64,000 nt of DNA from Amoebidium appalachense (taxonomy: Eukaryota; Ichthyosporea), in the NCBI GenBank assembly GCA_963693365.1, contig CAVNZM010000006.1:7006001-7070000 (forward strand). Reading direction: 5' to 3'. The notes under the pieces were generated by a model. That model saw nothing but the letters and a program-made list of their open reading frames with translations. It was not told the origin of the DNA and searched no databases. Below, piece by piece: positions 11,373-24,693 of this stretch. Numbering within the stretch: position 1 is the first letter of the stretch; each line of letters starts with the position of its first letter. The translations under genes were made by a program, and so were the position numbers.

Positions 11373-11723
11373 TTTCCGGCCGAGGCCCTCGACTTATCTT
11401 GAAGATCAGTTACTCAAAGTTATAAACACAGTGTTTCCTGTTTTATGGAAACCCAGTGCGAAGCTGATGGCAAAACTTCCTGTTCCACGGTTTTCCGTAA
11501 CCTTGAGGGAATTGATCTTTGCCTACCCGTCAGTCATTTTATCAGATATGTGTATGGTCTTGAACATGCCCCGGATCTTTCAGTAAACGGCCACGCGCAT
11601 AAACTAAGTGACCGCTTGCACTCTATCAGATAGATGTGAGCACATTGCACTCACTTTATTTATGTCACCACATAAACACGTGGACGGTGTACAAATGATC
11701 ATCCGGGACTTTCACTCTTCACT
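11373..11723 (+). other. Unique segment with an unrecognised small reading frame
   Basis: Not related to the YR family. Bases 11445-11633 encode 62 residues starting METQCEADGKTSCSTVF and including CLPVSHFIRYVYGLEHAP. An alternative frame runs on from the upstream recombinase fragment. The composition looks like former protein-coding DNA, but I do not recognise it and cannot tell which frame was used. Confidence 0.3.
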
Positions 11724-12512
11724 TTATATATAGTTTGTAGACGTGTTTCCTTTGCAGGAGAATTAGATAGCCCCGTTGGTGTGAAATTGTGTGTTGCGAG
11801 TGTGCTGTAGAATTCGTAGTAGTAGCATGTTGCAAGTCTTAAAAGTCTGGCCGTTTTGCAGTTAAACGCCCTCCCCTGGAACAGCCTGCCGGCAGAAACC
11901 GTCAACAGTGTGGTTTCAGCCCTCAGGGCGCGCTTGGTGGCTTTTGATGAACCTGAGATGGTCGGTTGGAAAGTGAGCCGGTGCCTGTGGATCAATCTCA
12001 CAAGCAGGCACAGGTGTACTCCACAGGAGCAATGAAAAGAATGACAAATGTCATACAGAAACATGCTCAAAAAACGTAGCCTAGTGCCTAAATAGGCAAG
12101 GGTGTGGTGGGTGGGCAAAAAAACTTGAGCTAAAAAATTGGGTCTAAAGAGACCTAAACGCGCTCAGTAGCGCCGCAACTGACCTCCCTGGGGCCGCGCA
12201 AGCTCATTATATAGCGCGGCCAACATTTTTGCCTATGAAAATATGAAGAAATGACTTAGAACCTATCAAATCCATGAAATCTACCAAAATGGAATTTTTG
12301 CTGCATATCAACCAATGAAAAATTTTCACAAGTGGCTAAAACCCCAGGATCACAAAGACCAAATCAATTGCCCCCCATTTCGGACTAGATATAACTCACA
12401 CTCATCAATATATCCGTATGGCATATCCCACAGAACATAAAAACAACTACAGCTCCCTAAATAAAATTGCTAGCAGCCTGAAACTTTGCACACACATCAA
12501 ACACACCAAGGC
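11724..12512. mobile_element. Rearranged YR pieces: A start, Gag fragment, inverted B2-A
   Basis: 11724-11829 is the outer ~106 bp of repeat A (plus strand). It jumps directly into Gag at 11830-11972 (plus). At about 11974 the sequence switches to a minus-strand B2-A piece running to 12512. The internal joins are abrupt and have no duplicated bases that I can see. The result is a patchwork of at least three pieces of one family. Confidence 0.75.
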
Positions 12513-12864
12513 CCAAAGCTACCGCAACAAACAGGAGGCTCTGACGCTTGCCCGTATGCTGGATCTGCTGCTGGCCGCCGACCCTAAGGCCCGCAAGGAG
12601 TCACCTGCTGTGGAAGTTGGTGTGCGCCGTCTGCTGGCTGTGCAGACTGCTGATCAGTCCAACGAGGACTGGGCTGTTGCAGAGCAGTTTGAGGAGCTCC
12701 CTGCGCGCAGCCTGCCCCTGCCCCCTGCCTTGGCCACCCGGGCTGTTCGTCAAGCCAAGACCCTCGCCGAAGTCACCCAGGCTCGGCGCAGGCGCGGTCC
12801 CGGCAGTGGCCCATCCGGAGCCGGTCCATCGACCCCTCCGGGGACCGGTGGCCACAGGGCCTAA
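12513..12864 (+). pseudogene. Gag C-terminal fragment
   Basis: Open frame from SYRNKQEALTLARMLDLLLA to the normal stop after GTGGHRA. It is attached upstream to an inverted A repeat, so it has no start of its own. Confidence 0.75.
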
Positions 12865-12941
12865 ACGGCCCTTTGGGGGTTCGGCACGCGGTTCTGTATA
12901 TTATTTTCTTGTGGTTTCCTGCCACGTGCCCTTGATTAAAT

Positions 12942-13318
12942 ATGCCCCCTAATTTTTCTAAGGATTCCACAGCTATGCCACGTCATGTCTTTGCCGCCTC
13001 TGATTTGTTTCCTGTTCCGGCCATTCCTGTGCCGGACCGTTCTGGACAAGCCCGTCTACGGAGTCAACGCCGTCGGCAACGTCTGTCTCACCGCCTGAAG
13101 GGGGGTTACCTTGGCTAACCGTTGTCTTGGTGCCCTCAACGAGCTCTGGGCAGGCGGCCCTTGCCCATTCCCGACCCGGTTGGTGAACAGTCACCACCAT
13201 GCCCTGTGGACCTTTGTCCTTAGGGCCAGCTACGATGCTATACGCGCGGGTGTCTACGACGCTCAGCTTGGGAGTAGTGTCTTGGCTGCGTTCCCCGCGG
13301 CCTACCCTGTATTGACAG
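12942..13318 (+). pseudogene. RT N-terminal fragment ending at an inverted junction
   Basis: Covers the RT start (MPPNFSKD) to about the VLTG codon, with an extra G at about 13107 shifting the frame. At 13318/13319 it is joined to the 3' end of a Gag gene in the opposite orientation. Confidence 0.75.
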
Positions 13319-13336
13319 GAACCCCCAAAGGGCCGT

Positions 13337-14397
13337 TTAGGCCCTGTGGCCACCGGTCCCCGGAGGGGTCGATGGACCGGCTCCGGATGGGTCACTGCCG
13401 GGACCGCGCCGAGCCCGGGTGACTTCGGCGAGGGTCTTGGCTTGACGAACAGCCCAGGTGGCCAAGGCAGGGGGCAGGGGCAGGCTGCGCGCAGGGAGCT
13501 CCTCAAACTGCTCTGCAACAGCCCAGTCCCCGTTGGACTGATCAGCAGTCTGCACAGCCAGCAGACGGCACACACCAACTTCCACAGCAGGTGACTCCTT
13601 GCGGGCCTTAGGGTCGGTGGCCAGCAGCAGATCCAGCATACGGGCAAGCGTCAGAGCCTCCCGTTTGTTGCGGTAGCTGACCCAATCCGCCGCGTGGACA
13701 GCCGCAGTGACCGAGGCCTGGTCAGCCAAGGTGCTCTTGAGGTAGGAAGGGGCCAGACGTTCTTTGACGCGCAGGTTGACTTTGGCGCCGCTGGAGAGCA
13801 GATAACGGCTGGGGTTGGTTTTGGAACGGCCAGAGGAACGACGGCTGCGAGAGGAACGACCGTAGCCACTGCTGCTGGAATCAGAATCCTCACTCAACGA
13901 TGGGGTGTCTTCACTGCCGGTGTCGTACGCATAGACAGGCTCCTTGCCCTTTGCCCGCGCAGAATGCGTGCTCAGCAGGCCACCGGGAGAGGGCTTCTTT
14001 ATCTTGGGGCGACCAGACTGGGCAACAGAGAGGGCTTGCACTTGGGCAGAAAGCGCCTGCAGCTGCTCTTGGACGCCTACACCGTCGAACGTCGCTGGGG
14101 AGAGGGCGACCCAGGTGGGGGGGAGGCACGGCCGCTGCGAGGAGTGCGACAGAGCAAGTGCAGCTGGTCGGTGACTTTCCAACCGACCATCTCAGGGTCA
14201 TCAAAAGCCACGGAGCGCGCCTTGAGGGCTGAAACCACACTGTTGACGGTTTTTGCCGGCAGGCTGTTCCAGGGGAGGGCGTTGGACTGCAAAGCGGCCA
14301 GACTTTTGAGACTTGCGTCGTCCGCATCGGTAGAGATCTCCAAAAGCTTTTCGAGGATAGCGGCCCTCTTGGCGACCAGAGCAGGAGGAGGGGCCAT
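13337..14397 (-). pseudogene. Gag-like protein, full length with one frameshift
   Basis: Minus-strand copy of Gag starting at the conserved ATG (14397; MAPPPALVAK) and ending after GTGGHRA. A one-base loss near 14085-14092 shifts the frame. The segment after the Gln-rich region also has local changes (SPGGLLSTHSARA against SAGGLLSTLSARA in copy F). Domains otherwise follow the intact copy: a helical N-terminal half, a Ser/Arg-rich linker, and a C-terminal Leu-rich helix region. Confidence 0.75.
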
Positions 14398-15818
14398 TGC
14401 AATGCTCACAAACCAGACTAGAGCACGAAAACTTGAAAATGAAGACTGGAAAATGCAAAAACGCGGGAAAACCGACACCGCGAAAAAACGTCCGAAAACC
14501 AGCTAAAACGCAACCGTGCGCACGCAAAACTCTTACCAGATGCTGCCGAAGGTAAGCGCGCGCTCCTGGGCAAAAACAACTAGAGAAAAATCGAACAACG
14601 GCGCGAAAAACGGGGACATGGGTGGGCAAAAACTTAGCTAAAAAATTGGGCCCAAAGAGACCTAAACGCGCTCAATAGCCCCGCAACTGACCTCCCTGGG
14701 GCCGCGCAAGCTCATTATATAGCGCGGCCCACATTTTTGCCACTGGAAATATGAAGAAATGACTTAAAACCTATCAAAACCATGAAATCTACCAAAATGG
14801 AATTTTTGCTGCACATCAACCAATGAAAAGTTTTTCTTATGCCAACGTCGTCTTTACCAGCCCCAGCAAGGGGATACATGAGCCGGTGCCTGTGGATCAA
14901 TCTCACAAGCAGGCACAGGTGTGCTCCACAGGAGCAATGAAAAGAATGACAAATGTCATACAGAAACATGCTCAAAAAACGTAGCCTAGTGCCTAAATAG
15001 GCAAAGGGTGTGGTGGGTGGGCAAAAACTTAGCTAAAAAATTGGGCCTAAAGAGACCTAAACGCGCTCAGTAGCGCCGCAACTGACCTCCCTGGGGCCGC
15101 GCAAGCTCATTATAGAGCGCGGCCCACATTTTTGCCTATGGAAATATGAAGAAATGACTTAGAACCTATCAAATCCATGAAATCTACCAAAATGGAATTT
15201 TTGCTGCACATCAACCAATGAAAAATTTTCACAAGTGGCTAAAACCCCTAGATCATAAAGACCAAATCGATTGCCGCCCATTTTGGACTAGATATAACTC
15301 AAACTCATCAATATATCCATATGGCATATCCCACAGAACATAAAAACAGCTACAGCTCCCTAAATAAAAATGCTAGCAGCCTGAAACTTTGCACACACAT
15401 CAAACACACCATGGCCTACAGCATTATACTACCACGAAGTTTACAGCACACTCGCAACACACAATTTCACTCCAAGGGGCTATCTAATTCTCCTGCAAAG
15501 AAAACACGTTTACAAACTTAATATCACAAGTGGCTAAAGCCCCTAGATCACAAAGACCAAATCAATTGCCGCCCATTTCGGACTAGATATAACTCAAACT
15601 CATCAATATATCCATTGGCATATCCCACAGAACATAAAAACAGCTACAGCTCCCTAAATAAAAATTCTAGCAGCCTGAAACTTTGCACACACATCAAACA
15701 CACCAAGGCCTACACCATGCTACTACTACGAATTTTACAGCACACTGGCAACATACAATTTCACTCCAACGGGGCTATCTAATTCTCCTGCAAAGAAAAC
15801 ACGTTAACAAACTAAATA
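14398..15818 (-). mobile_element. A1 repeat interrupted by a solo A-B2 insertion
   Basis: 14398-14830 and 15526-15818 are the two halves of one A1 repeat belonging to the Gag copy to the left. Between them, 14831-15525 is a solo A-B2 repeat on the same strand. Around the junctions the host reads ATGAAAAGTTTT then CACAAGTGG, matching uninterrupted A repeats, with no duplicated target bases. Confidence 0.8.
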
Positions 15819-16046
15819 TTGAATATCCCCCTTCGGTGGTCGCTCCCCGTTTCCCTTCCCGACGCCCCCTTTGATACCCTTACTATTCAGCACCCACCGT
15901 CTATTAGGAAGCAAGCCCTGGGAATTTTGCTGAAGGAAAATGACATTCGTACGCCTTTAGTATATATTAAAATAAGAATTACCAAGGCTGTAGGTGCTTC
16001 TTACGATTTTTTTTGCGAGGTGGATCTGGTTCCTAGAAAACCAGTT
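15819..16046 (+). other. Unique coding-like island between YR repeats
   Basis: Not part of the repeat family. One plus frame is open throughout and gives FDTLTIQHPPSIRKQ, LGILLKENDIRTPLVYIKI and SYDFFCEVDLVPRKP, a composition typical of real protein. No homologue is recognised. It is cut on both sides by YR repeats, so it is at best a gene remnant. Confidence 0.35.
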
Positions 16047-16735
16047 CTTATGCCAACGTCGTCTTTACCAGCCCCAGCAAGGGGGTACATGAGCCGGTGC
16101 CTGTGGATCAATCTCACAAGCAGGCACAGGTGTGCTCCACAGTAATGAAAAGAATGACAAATGTCATACAGAAACATGCTCAAAAAACGTAGCCTAGTGC
16201 CTAAATAGGCAAAGGGTGTGGTGGGTTGGCAAAAACTTAGCTAAAAAATTGGGCCTAAAGAGACCTAAACGCGCTCAGTAGCGCCGCAACTGACCTCCCT
16301 GGGGCCGCGCAAGCTCATTATAGAGCGCGGCCCACATTTTTGCCTATGGAAATATGAAGAAATGACTTAGAACCTATCAAATCCATGAAATCTACCAAAA
16401 TGGAATTTTTGCTGCACATCAACCAATGAAAAAATTTCACAAGTGGCTAAAACCCCTAGATCACAAAGACCAAATCAATTGCCGCCCATTTCGGACTAGA
16501 TATAACTCAAACTCATCAATATATCCATATGGCATATCCCACAGAACATAAAAACAGCTACAGCTCCCTAAATAAAAATGTTAGCAGCCTGAAACTTTGC
16601 ACACACATCAAACACACCAAGGCCTGCCTACACCATGCTACTACTAAGAATTTTACAGCACACTCGCAACACACAATTTCACTCCAACGGGGCTATCTAA
16701 TTCTCCTGCAAAGAAAACACGTTTACAAACTAAAT
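16047..16735 (-). mobile_element. Solo A-B2 repeat of the YR family
   Basis: Complete solo repeat: B2 end TTCTTATGCC on the left and A outer end on the right. It contains the ~91-bp spacer found only before B2 in the full element. It lacks coding DNA and has no clear flanking duplication. Confidence 0.8.
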
Positions 16736-17412
16736 ACTGTGGTCATTACGCTATATGCGCCGGCCGCGATCTATTGGTTGAGGCGATCATCTCTCTAAGT
16801 GCGGCTCACTAATAGCCAATCCAAATCGCCGCTTGTTTAGATCAAAGTCACGCTCCTTTTTTATTAATAAATCCGGAGATATATGACCCAAAAACCCACC
16901 CACTAGATCCATTTAAAGCTTAAAGAACAAAAACAAATTCAACAAAGCAATAAAAAAAGAATGGTCGTCTAGCAAATCCATAACCTCCGAGATTCTCACA
17001 ACCTACGTTTTACAACTATTTACAAACCAAGAAACAGGACCTTTGTGATAAGCTCGGGCATTGTCTGCAGGCGAAGCTCCGGGCAAGCCTGTTAGATGAA
17101 AAGGCGTGTGCCGTGCATGTGCATGTGCTTGTGGATGTGCATGTATGTGTGTGTGTGCGTTTGTGCGCGCACATGTGTGTGGGTGTGTTTTAGAAGGGGG
17201 ACGGAGGAGGGGGGAGGGTTGGGTTGATCATCTGACAAGGACACGATGTGCACGGTCGTGGCAAGTCTAGCTTAAGGACAACAAAAGGGGCTTGGCAAGA
17301 GTAGCACGGGCCTATGGGAAGGATGCCGGGGAAAAACACAGGCTTCAGTGTCTGTTTGTGTGTTCGTGCGTGCGGCACGCGCGTGTGTGTGTGTGTATGT
17401 CTGTGTTTGTGT

Positions 17413-17505
<93 letters not shown>

Positions 17506-17702
17506 CGCGGGTGTGTGTGTGTGCATGCTCAGATGCACACACGATCCAAGAGAAAGAAATGGGGAAAGGAGAAGGGAGGGGAGGGGGAGGAGGGGGGGGG
17601 GAGAGAGATTGAGTCCGTGCACGGAGGGCTGTGCAGACATGCCCTAAACGGGCTCAAGTGCAAAAAAGAGAGAAGAGAACAACAGGTGGAGGAAAGACTA
17701 CT
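16736..17702. other. Non-coding spacer with (TG)n
   Basis: Ordinary sequence to about 17100, then GT-rich DNA with (TG)n at about 17417-17502 and a purine-rich stretch. No gene seen. Confidence 0.6.
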
Positions 17703-17938
17703 GAGCGCGTTTAGGTCTCTTTAGGCCCAATTTTTTAGCTTAGTTTTTGCCCACCCACCACACCCTTTGCCTATTTAGGCACTAGACTACGTTTTTTGAG
17801 CATGTTTCTGTATGACATTTGTCATTCTTTTCATTGCTCCTGTGGAGCACACCTGTGCCTGCTTGTGAGATTGATCCACAGGCACCGGCTCATGTATCCC
17901 CTTGCTGGGGCTGGTAAAGACGACGTTGGCATAAGAAA
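17703..17938 (+). mobile_element. 3' part of a solo A-B2 repeat
   Basis: Starts within A at TGAGCGCGTTTAGGTC and runs through the spacer and B2 to GGCATAAGA. (TG)n starts directly after the terminus at 17942. Confidence 0.8.
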
Positions 17939-20043
<2,105 letters not shown>

Positions 20044-20735
20044 ATATTTAGTTTGTAAACGTGTTTTCTTTGCAGGAGAATTAGATAGCCCCGTTGGAGT
20101 GAAATTGTGTGTTGCGAGTGTGCTGTAAAATTCGTAGTAGTAGCATGTTGTAGGCCTTGGTGTGTTTGATGTGTGTGCAAAGTTTCAGGCTGCTAACATT
20201 TTTATTTAGGGAACTGTAGCTGTTTTTATGTTCTGTGGGATATGCCATATGGATATATTGATGAGTTTGAGTTATATCTAGTCCGAAATGGGCGGCAATT
20301 GATTTGGTCTTTGTGATCTAGGGGTTTTAGCCACTTGTGAAAATTTTTCATTGGTTGATGTGCAGCAAAAATTCCATTTTGGTAGATTTCATGGATTTGA
20401 TAGGTTTTAAGTCATTTCTTCATATTTCCATAGGCAAAAATGTGGGCCGCGCAATATAATGAGCTTGCGCGGCCCGAGGGAGGTCAGTTGCGGCGCTACT
20501 GAGCGCGTTTAGGTCTCTTTAGGCCCAATTTTTTAGCTAAGTTTTTGCCCACCCACCACACCCTTTGCCTATTTAGGCACTAGGCTACGTTTTTTGATCA
20601 CGTTTCTGTATGACATTTGTCATTCTTTTCATTGCTCCTGTGGAGCACACCTGTGCCTGCTTGTGAGATTGATCCACAGGCACCGGCTCATGTATCCCCT
20701 TGCTGGCGCTGGTAAAGACGGCGTTGGTACCCCAC
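20044..20735 (+). mobile_element. Solo A-B2 repeat with an altered B end
   Basis: Complete A and spacer. The B2 terminus is changed to a GGCGTTGGTACC ending instead of GACGTTGGCATAAG, so its right end is probably truncated or rearranged. A 46-bp inverted B end follows at 20765-20810. Confidence 0.75.
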
Positions 20736-20764
20736 AAGTACCTCCCCTCTCTTCAAAATACGTT

Positions 20765-20810
20765 ATTCTTATGCCAACGTCGTCTTTACCAGCCCCAGCA
20801 AGGGGATACA
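20765..20810 (-). mobile_element. Isolated B-end fragment
   Basis: 46 bp matching the inverted B terminus (TTCTTATGCC through AAGGGGATACAT), joined directly to the Gag part of copy D. Confidence 0.75.
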
Positions 20811-21483
20811 TTGCGCTTTCTGCCCAAGTGCAAGCCCTCTCTGTTGCCCAGTCTGGTCGCCCCCAGAAGCCCTCTGCCGGCGGCCTGCTGAGCACGCTGT
20901 CTGCGCGGGCAAAGGGCAAGGAGCCTGTCTATGTGTCTGACACGGGCCGCAGTCTTCCAGCAGCAGTGGCTACGGTCGTTCCTCTCGCAGCCGTTGTTCC
21001 TCTGGCCGTTCCAAACCCAACCTCAGCCGTTATCTGCTCTCCAGCGGCGCCAATATCAACCTGCGCGTCAAAGAACGTCTGGCCCCTTCCTTCCTCAAGA
21101 GCACCTTGGCTGACCAGGCCTCGGTCACTGCGGCTGTCCACGCGGCGGATTGGGTCAGCTACCGCAACAAACGGGAGGCTCTGACGCTTGCGCGTATGCT
21201 TGATCTGCTGCTGGCCGCCGACCCTAAGGCCCGCAAGGAGTCGCCTTCTGTGGAAGATGGTGTGCGCCGTCTGCTGGCTGTCCAGACTGCTGATCAGTCC
21301 AACGGGGACTGGGCTGTTGCAGAGCAGTTTGAGGAGCTTCCTGTGCGCTGCCTGCCCCTGCCCCCTGCCTTGGCCACCCGGGCTGTTCGCCAAGCCAAGA
21401 CCCTCGCCGAAGTCACCCGGGCTCGGCCCCCATCCGGCGCCGGTCCATCGACCCCTCCGGGGGCCGGTGACCATAGGGCTTAA
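20811..21483 (+). pseudogene. Gag of copy D, N-terminally truncated
   Basis: Starts at the LSAQVQALSVAQ region and loses about 45 bp of the acidic Ser-rich linker at about 20945 compared with copy F, which also shifts the frame. The last 126 codons are open to the stop at 21481-21483. Confidence 0.7.
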
Positions 21484-21560
21484 ACGGCCCTTTGGGGGTT
21501 CGGCACGCGGTTCTATATATTATTATCTTGTGGTTTCCTGCCACGTGCCCTTGATTAAAT

Positions 21561-22826
21561 ATGCCCCCTTATTTTTCTAAGGATTACACAGCTATGCCAC
21601 GTCATGTCTTTGGCGCCTCTGATTTGTTTCCTGTTCCGGCCATTCCTGTGCCGGACTGGAAGTTCTGGGCAAGACCGCCTACAAAGTCAACACCGTCGGC
21701 AACGTCTGTCTCACCGCCTGAAGGGGGTTGCCTTGGCTAACCGTTGTCTTGGTGCCCTCAACGAGCTGTGGGCAGGCGGCCCTTGCCCATTCCCGACCCG
21801 GTTGGTGAACAGTCACCACCATGCCCTGTGGACCTTTGTCCTTAGGGCCAGCTACGACGCTATACGCGCGGGTGTCTACGACGCTCAGCCTGCGAGTAGC
21901 GTCTTGGCTGCGTTCCCCGCAGCCTACCTTGTATTGACAGGATGGCAACCTCTCACGGCGGCAAATGCCGCTTTGCCACCCCCTGGGGTTGGAGCCACAG
22001 TGGACGTGTTGCAGTTTTTGTCTCCTACACTGCCAGCCGTTCTTGGCCAACCGCGACGGCGGCCTTCTCAAGCCTGTTCCGCCGACGCCTCCAGAGCTGC
22101 ACCGCATCCGACCGGCGCATCATGTTCCCAGTGGGGAACACGGTCCCCTGCTTCTTCGGCTTCAAGACTGCGGCATGGTGCACTATTTCGAGGCGGAGGA
22201 AAAACCATTGGCCATCAATGGGCTGTTTGGGGTCCCCAAAGACACCAGAGCCCGCGTCATTTTTGATGGCCGCCGTGGCAACCTGTTCTTTGTCCGTGAT
22301 CATCCTGCCCTCAAGGTGCACCTGCCCAACCCTGCCGATTTTGCCGATCTGTTGCTGGGACCTCAGGATTGCCTCTATTTTGGCAAGTCGGACATGGACA
22401 ACCAGTTCCATCATCTTCTTGCCCCCGAGTGGCTATGGCGATACTTCGGATTGCCGCCTGTGTCTTCAAAGGCTGTTGGCCTTTCTGGGCCCGACCGGCT
22501 TGTGTACCCGGCCCTTAAGACCGTACCCATGGGCTGGGTGCATTCTGTGCTTGTGGCTCAAGACGGCCATAAGCAGTTGGCTGACCGAGCCGGCATGCCC
22601 CGCATGCCCCGGCATGCCTCTGTGCGATAGTGCCGCGGCCTGTGGAGGCCACGCAGCATGCCCTGTATGTGGACGACTGTGGCTGGGTCGGCACAGATGC
22701 CACTGCCATCAATCGCCAGGGTGAATCGTATCATGGTTTCACCGGCCCGGCTGGTCTTCCCTCCAACGTCAAGAAGGATGTGGCTGCTGGTTCGTCGTCC
22801 TCTATGGTGCTCCTAGGCCTTGATAT
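21561..22826 (+). pseudogene. RT 5' part of copy D
   Basis: Starts MPPYFSKD. Frameshifts lie near 21655, 22035 and 22600. Motif A (KSDMDNQFH), motif B (VPMGWVHS) and motif C (ALYVDDCGW) are still readable in their own frames. The gene stops at the nested insertion after LLGL. The rest lies at 28441-29235. Confidence 0.75.
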
Positions 22827-23218
22827 TTAGTTTGTAAACGTGTTTTCTTTGCAGGAGAATTAGATAGCCCCGTTGGAGTGAAATTGTGTGTTGCGGGTGT
22901 GCTGTAAAATTCGTAGTAGTAGCATGGTGTAGGCCTTGGTGTGTTTGATGTGTGTGCAAAGTTTCAGGCTGCTAGCATTTTTATTTAGGGAGCTGTAGCT
23001 GTTTTTATGTTCTGTGGGATATGCCATATGGATATATTGATGAGTTTGAGTTATATCTAGTCCGAAATGGGCGGCAATTGATTTGGTCTTTGTGATCTAG
23101 GGGTTTTAGCCACTGGTAAAAAATTTTCATTGGTTGATGTGCAGCAAAAATTCCATTTTGGTAGATTTCATGGATTTGATAGGTTTTAAGTCATTTCTTC
23201 ATATTTCCATTGGCAAGT

Positions 23219-23250
23219 GGGCCGCGCTATATAATGAGCTTGCGCGGCCC
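23219..23250 (+). promoter_or_regulatory. TATA box inside a perfect GC-rich inverted repeat (A1)
   Basis: Arms GGGCCGCGC (23219-23227) and GCGCGGCCC (23242-23250) flank TATATAA at 23228-23234. It lies about 300 bp upstream of Gag in A1 and recurs in A2 and most solo repeats, some with CTATAA instead. It is probably the element promoter; the inverted arms are unusual for one. Confidence 0.5.
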
Positions 23251-23549
23251 CAGGGAGGTCAGTTGCGGCGCTACTGAGCGCGTTTAGGTCTCTTTAGGCC
23301 CAATTTTTTAGCTAAGTTTTTGCAACTCTAGTCCCCGTTTTTCGCGCTCTTGTTCGTTTTTTCTCTAGTGTTTTTTGCCCAGGAGCGCGCGCTTAGCTTC
23401 AGCAGCATCTGGTAAGAGTTTTGCGTGCGCGCCGTTGCGTTTTAGCTGGTTTTCGGACGTTTTTTGCGGTGTCGGTTTTCCCACGTTTTTGCATTTTCCA
23501 GTCTTCGTTTTCAAGTTTTCGTGCTCTAGTCTGGTTTGTGAGCATTGCA

Positions 23550-24616
23550 TTGGCCCCTCCATCTGCTCTGGTCGCCAAGGGGGCCGCTCTCCTCGAAAAG
23601 CTTTTGAAGATCTCTACCGATGCGGACGACGCAAGTCTCAAAAGTCTGGCCGCTTTGCAGTCCAACGCCCTCCCCTGGAACAGCCTGCCGGCAGAAACCG
23701 TCAACAGTGTGGTTTCAGCCCTCAAGGCGCGCTCGGTGGCTTTTGATGACCCTGAGATGGTCGGTTGGAAAGTCACCGGTGGACCAGCTGCACTTGCTCT
23801 GTCGCACTCCTCGCAGCGGCCGTGCCTCCCCCCCACCTGGGTCGCCCTCTCCCCAGCGGCGTTCTGACGGTGTAGACGTCCAAGAGCAGCTGCAGGCGCT
23901 TTCTGCCCAAGTGCAAGCCCTCCCTGTTGCCCAGTCTTGTCGCCCCAAGAAGCCCCTCTGCCGGCGGCCTGCTGAGCACGCTGTCTGCGCGAGCAAAGGG
24001 CAAGGAGCCTGTCTATGCGTACGACACCGGCAGTGAAGACACCCCATCGTCGAGTGAGGATTCTGATTCCAGCAGCAGTGGCTACGGTCGTTCCTCTCGC
24101 AGCCGTCGTTCCTCTGGCCGTTCCAAACCCAACCCCAGCCGTTATCTGCTCTCCAGCGGCGCCAAAGTCAACCTGCGCGTCAAAGAACGTCTGGCCCCTT
24201 CCTACCTCAAGAGCACCTTGGCTGACCAGGCCTCGGTCACTGCGGCTGTCCATGCGGCGGATTGGGTCAGCTACCGCAACAAACGGGAGGCTCTGACGCT
24301 TGCCCGTATGCTGGATTTGCTGCTGGCCGCCGACCCTAAGGCCCGCAAGGAGTCACCTGCTGTGGAAGTTGGTGTGCGCCGTCTGCTGGCTGTGCAGACT
24401 GCTGATCAGTCCAACGGGGACTGGGCTGTTGCAGAGCAGTTTGAAGAGCTCCCTGCGCGCAGCCTGCCCCTGCCCCCTGCCTTGGCCACCCGGGCTGTTC
24501 GTCAAGCCAAGACCCTCGCCGAAGTCACCCAGGCTCGGCGCAGGCGCGGTCCCGGCAGTGGCCCATCCGGAGCCGGTCCATCGACCCCTCCGGGGACCGG
24601 TGGCCACAGGGCCTAA
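23550..24616 (+). pseudogene. Gag of copy E, start lost and two frameshifts
   Basis: The conserved start ATG is TTG here (23550). A four-base insertion near 23777 (CCGGTGGACC against CCGACC in other copies) and an extra C at about 23957 shift the frame. An ATG 43 codons upstream (23421) is in frame with the first segment, but that extension is also present in other copies and looks like leader sequence. After the second shift the frame is open to 24616. Confidence 0.75.
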
Positions 24617-24693
24617 ACGGCCCTTTGGGGGTTCGGCACGCGGTTCTGTATATTATTTTCTTGTGGTTTCCTGCCACGTGCCCTTGATTCAAT

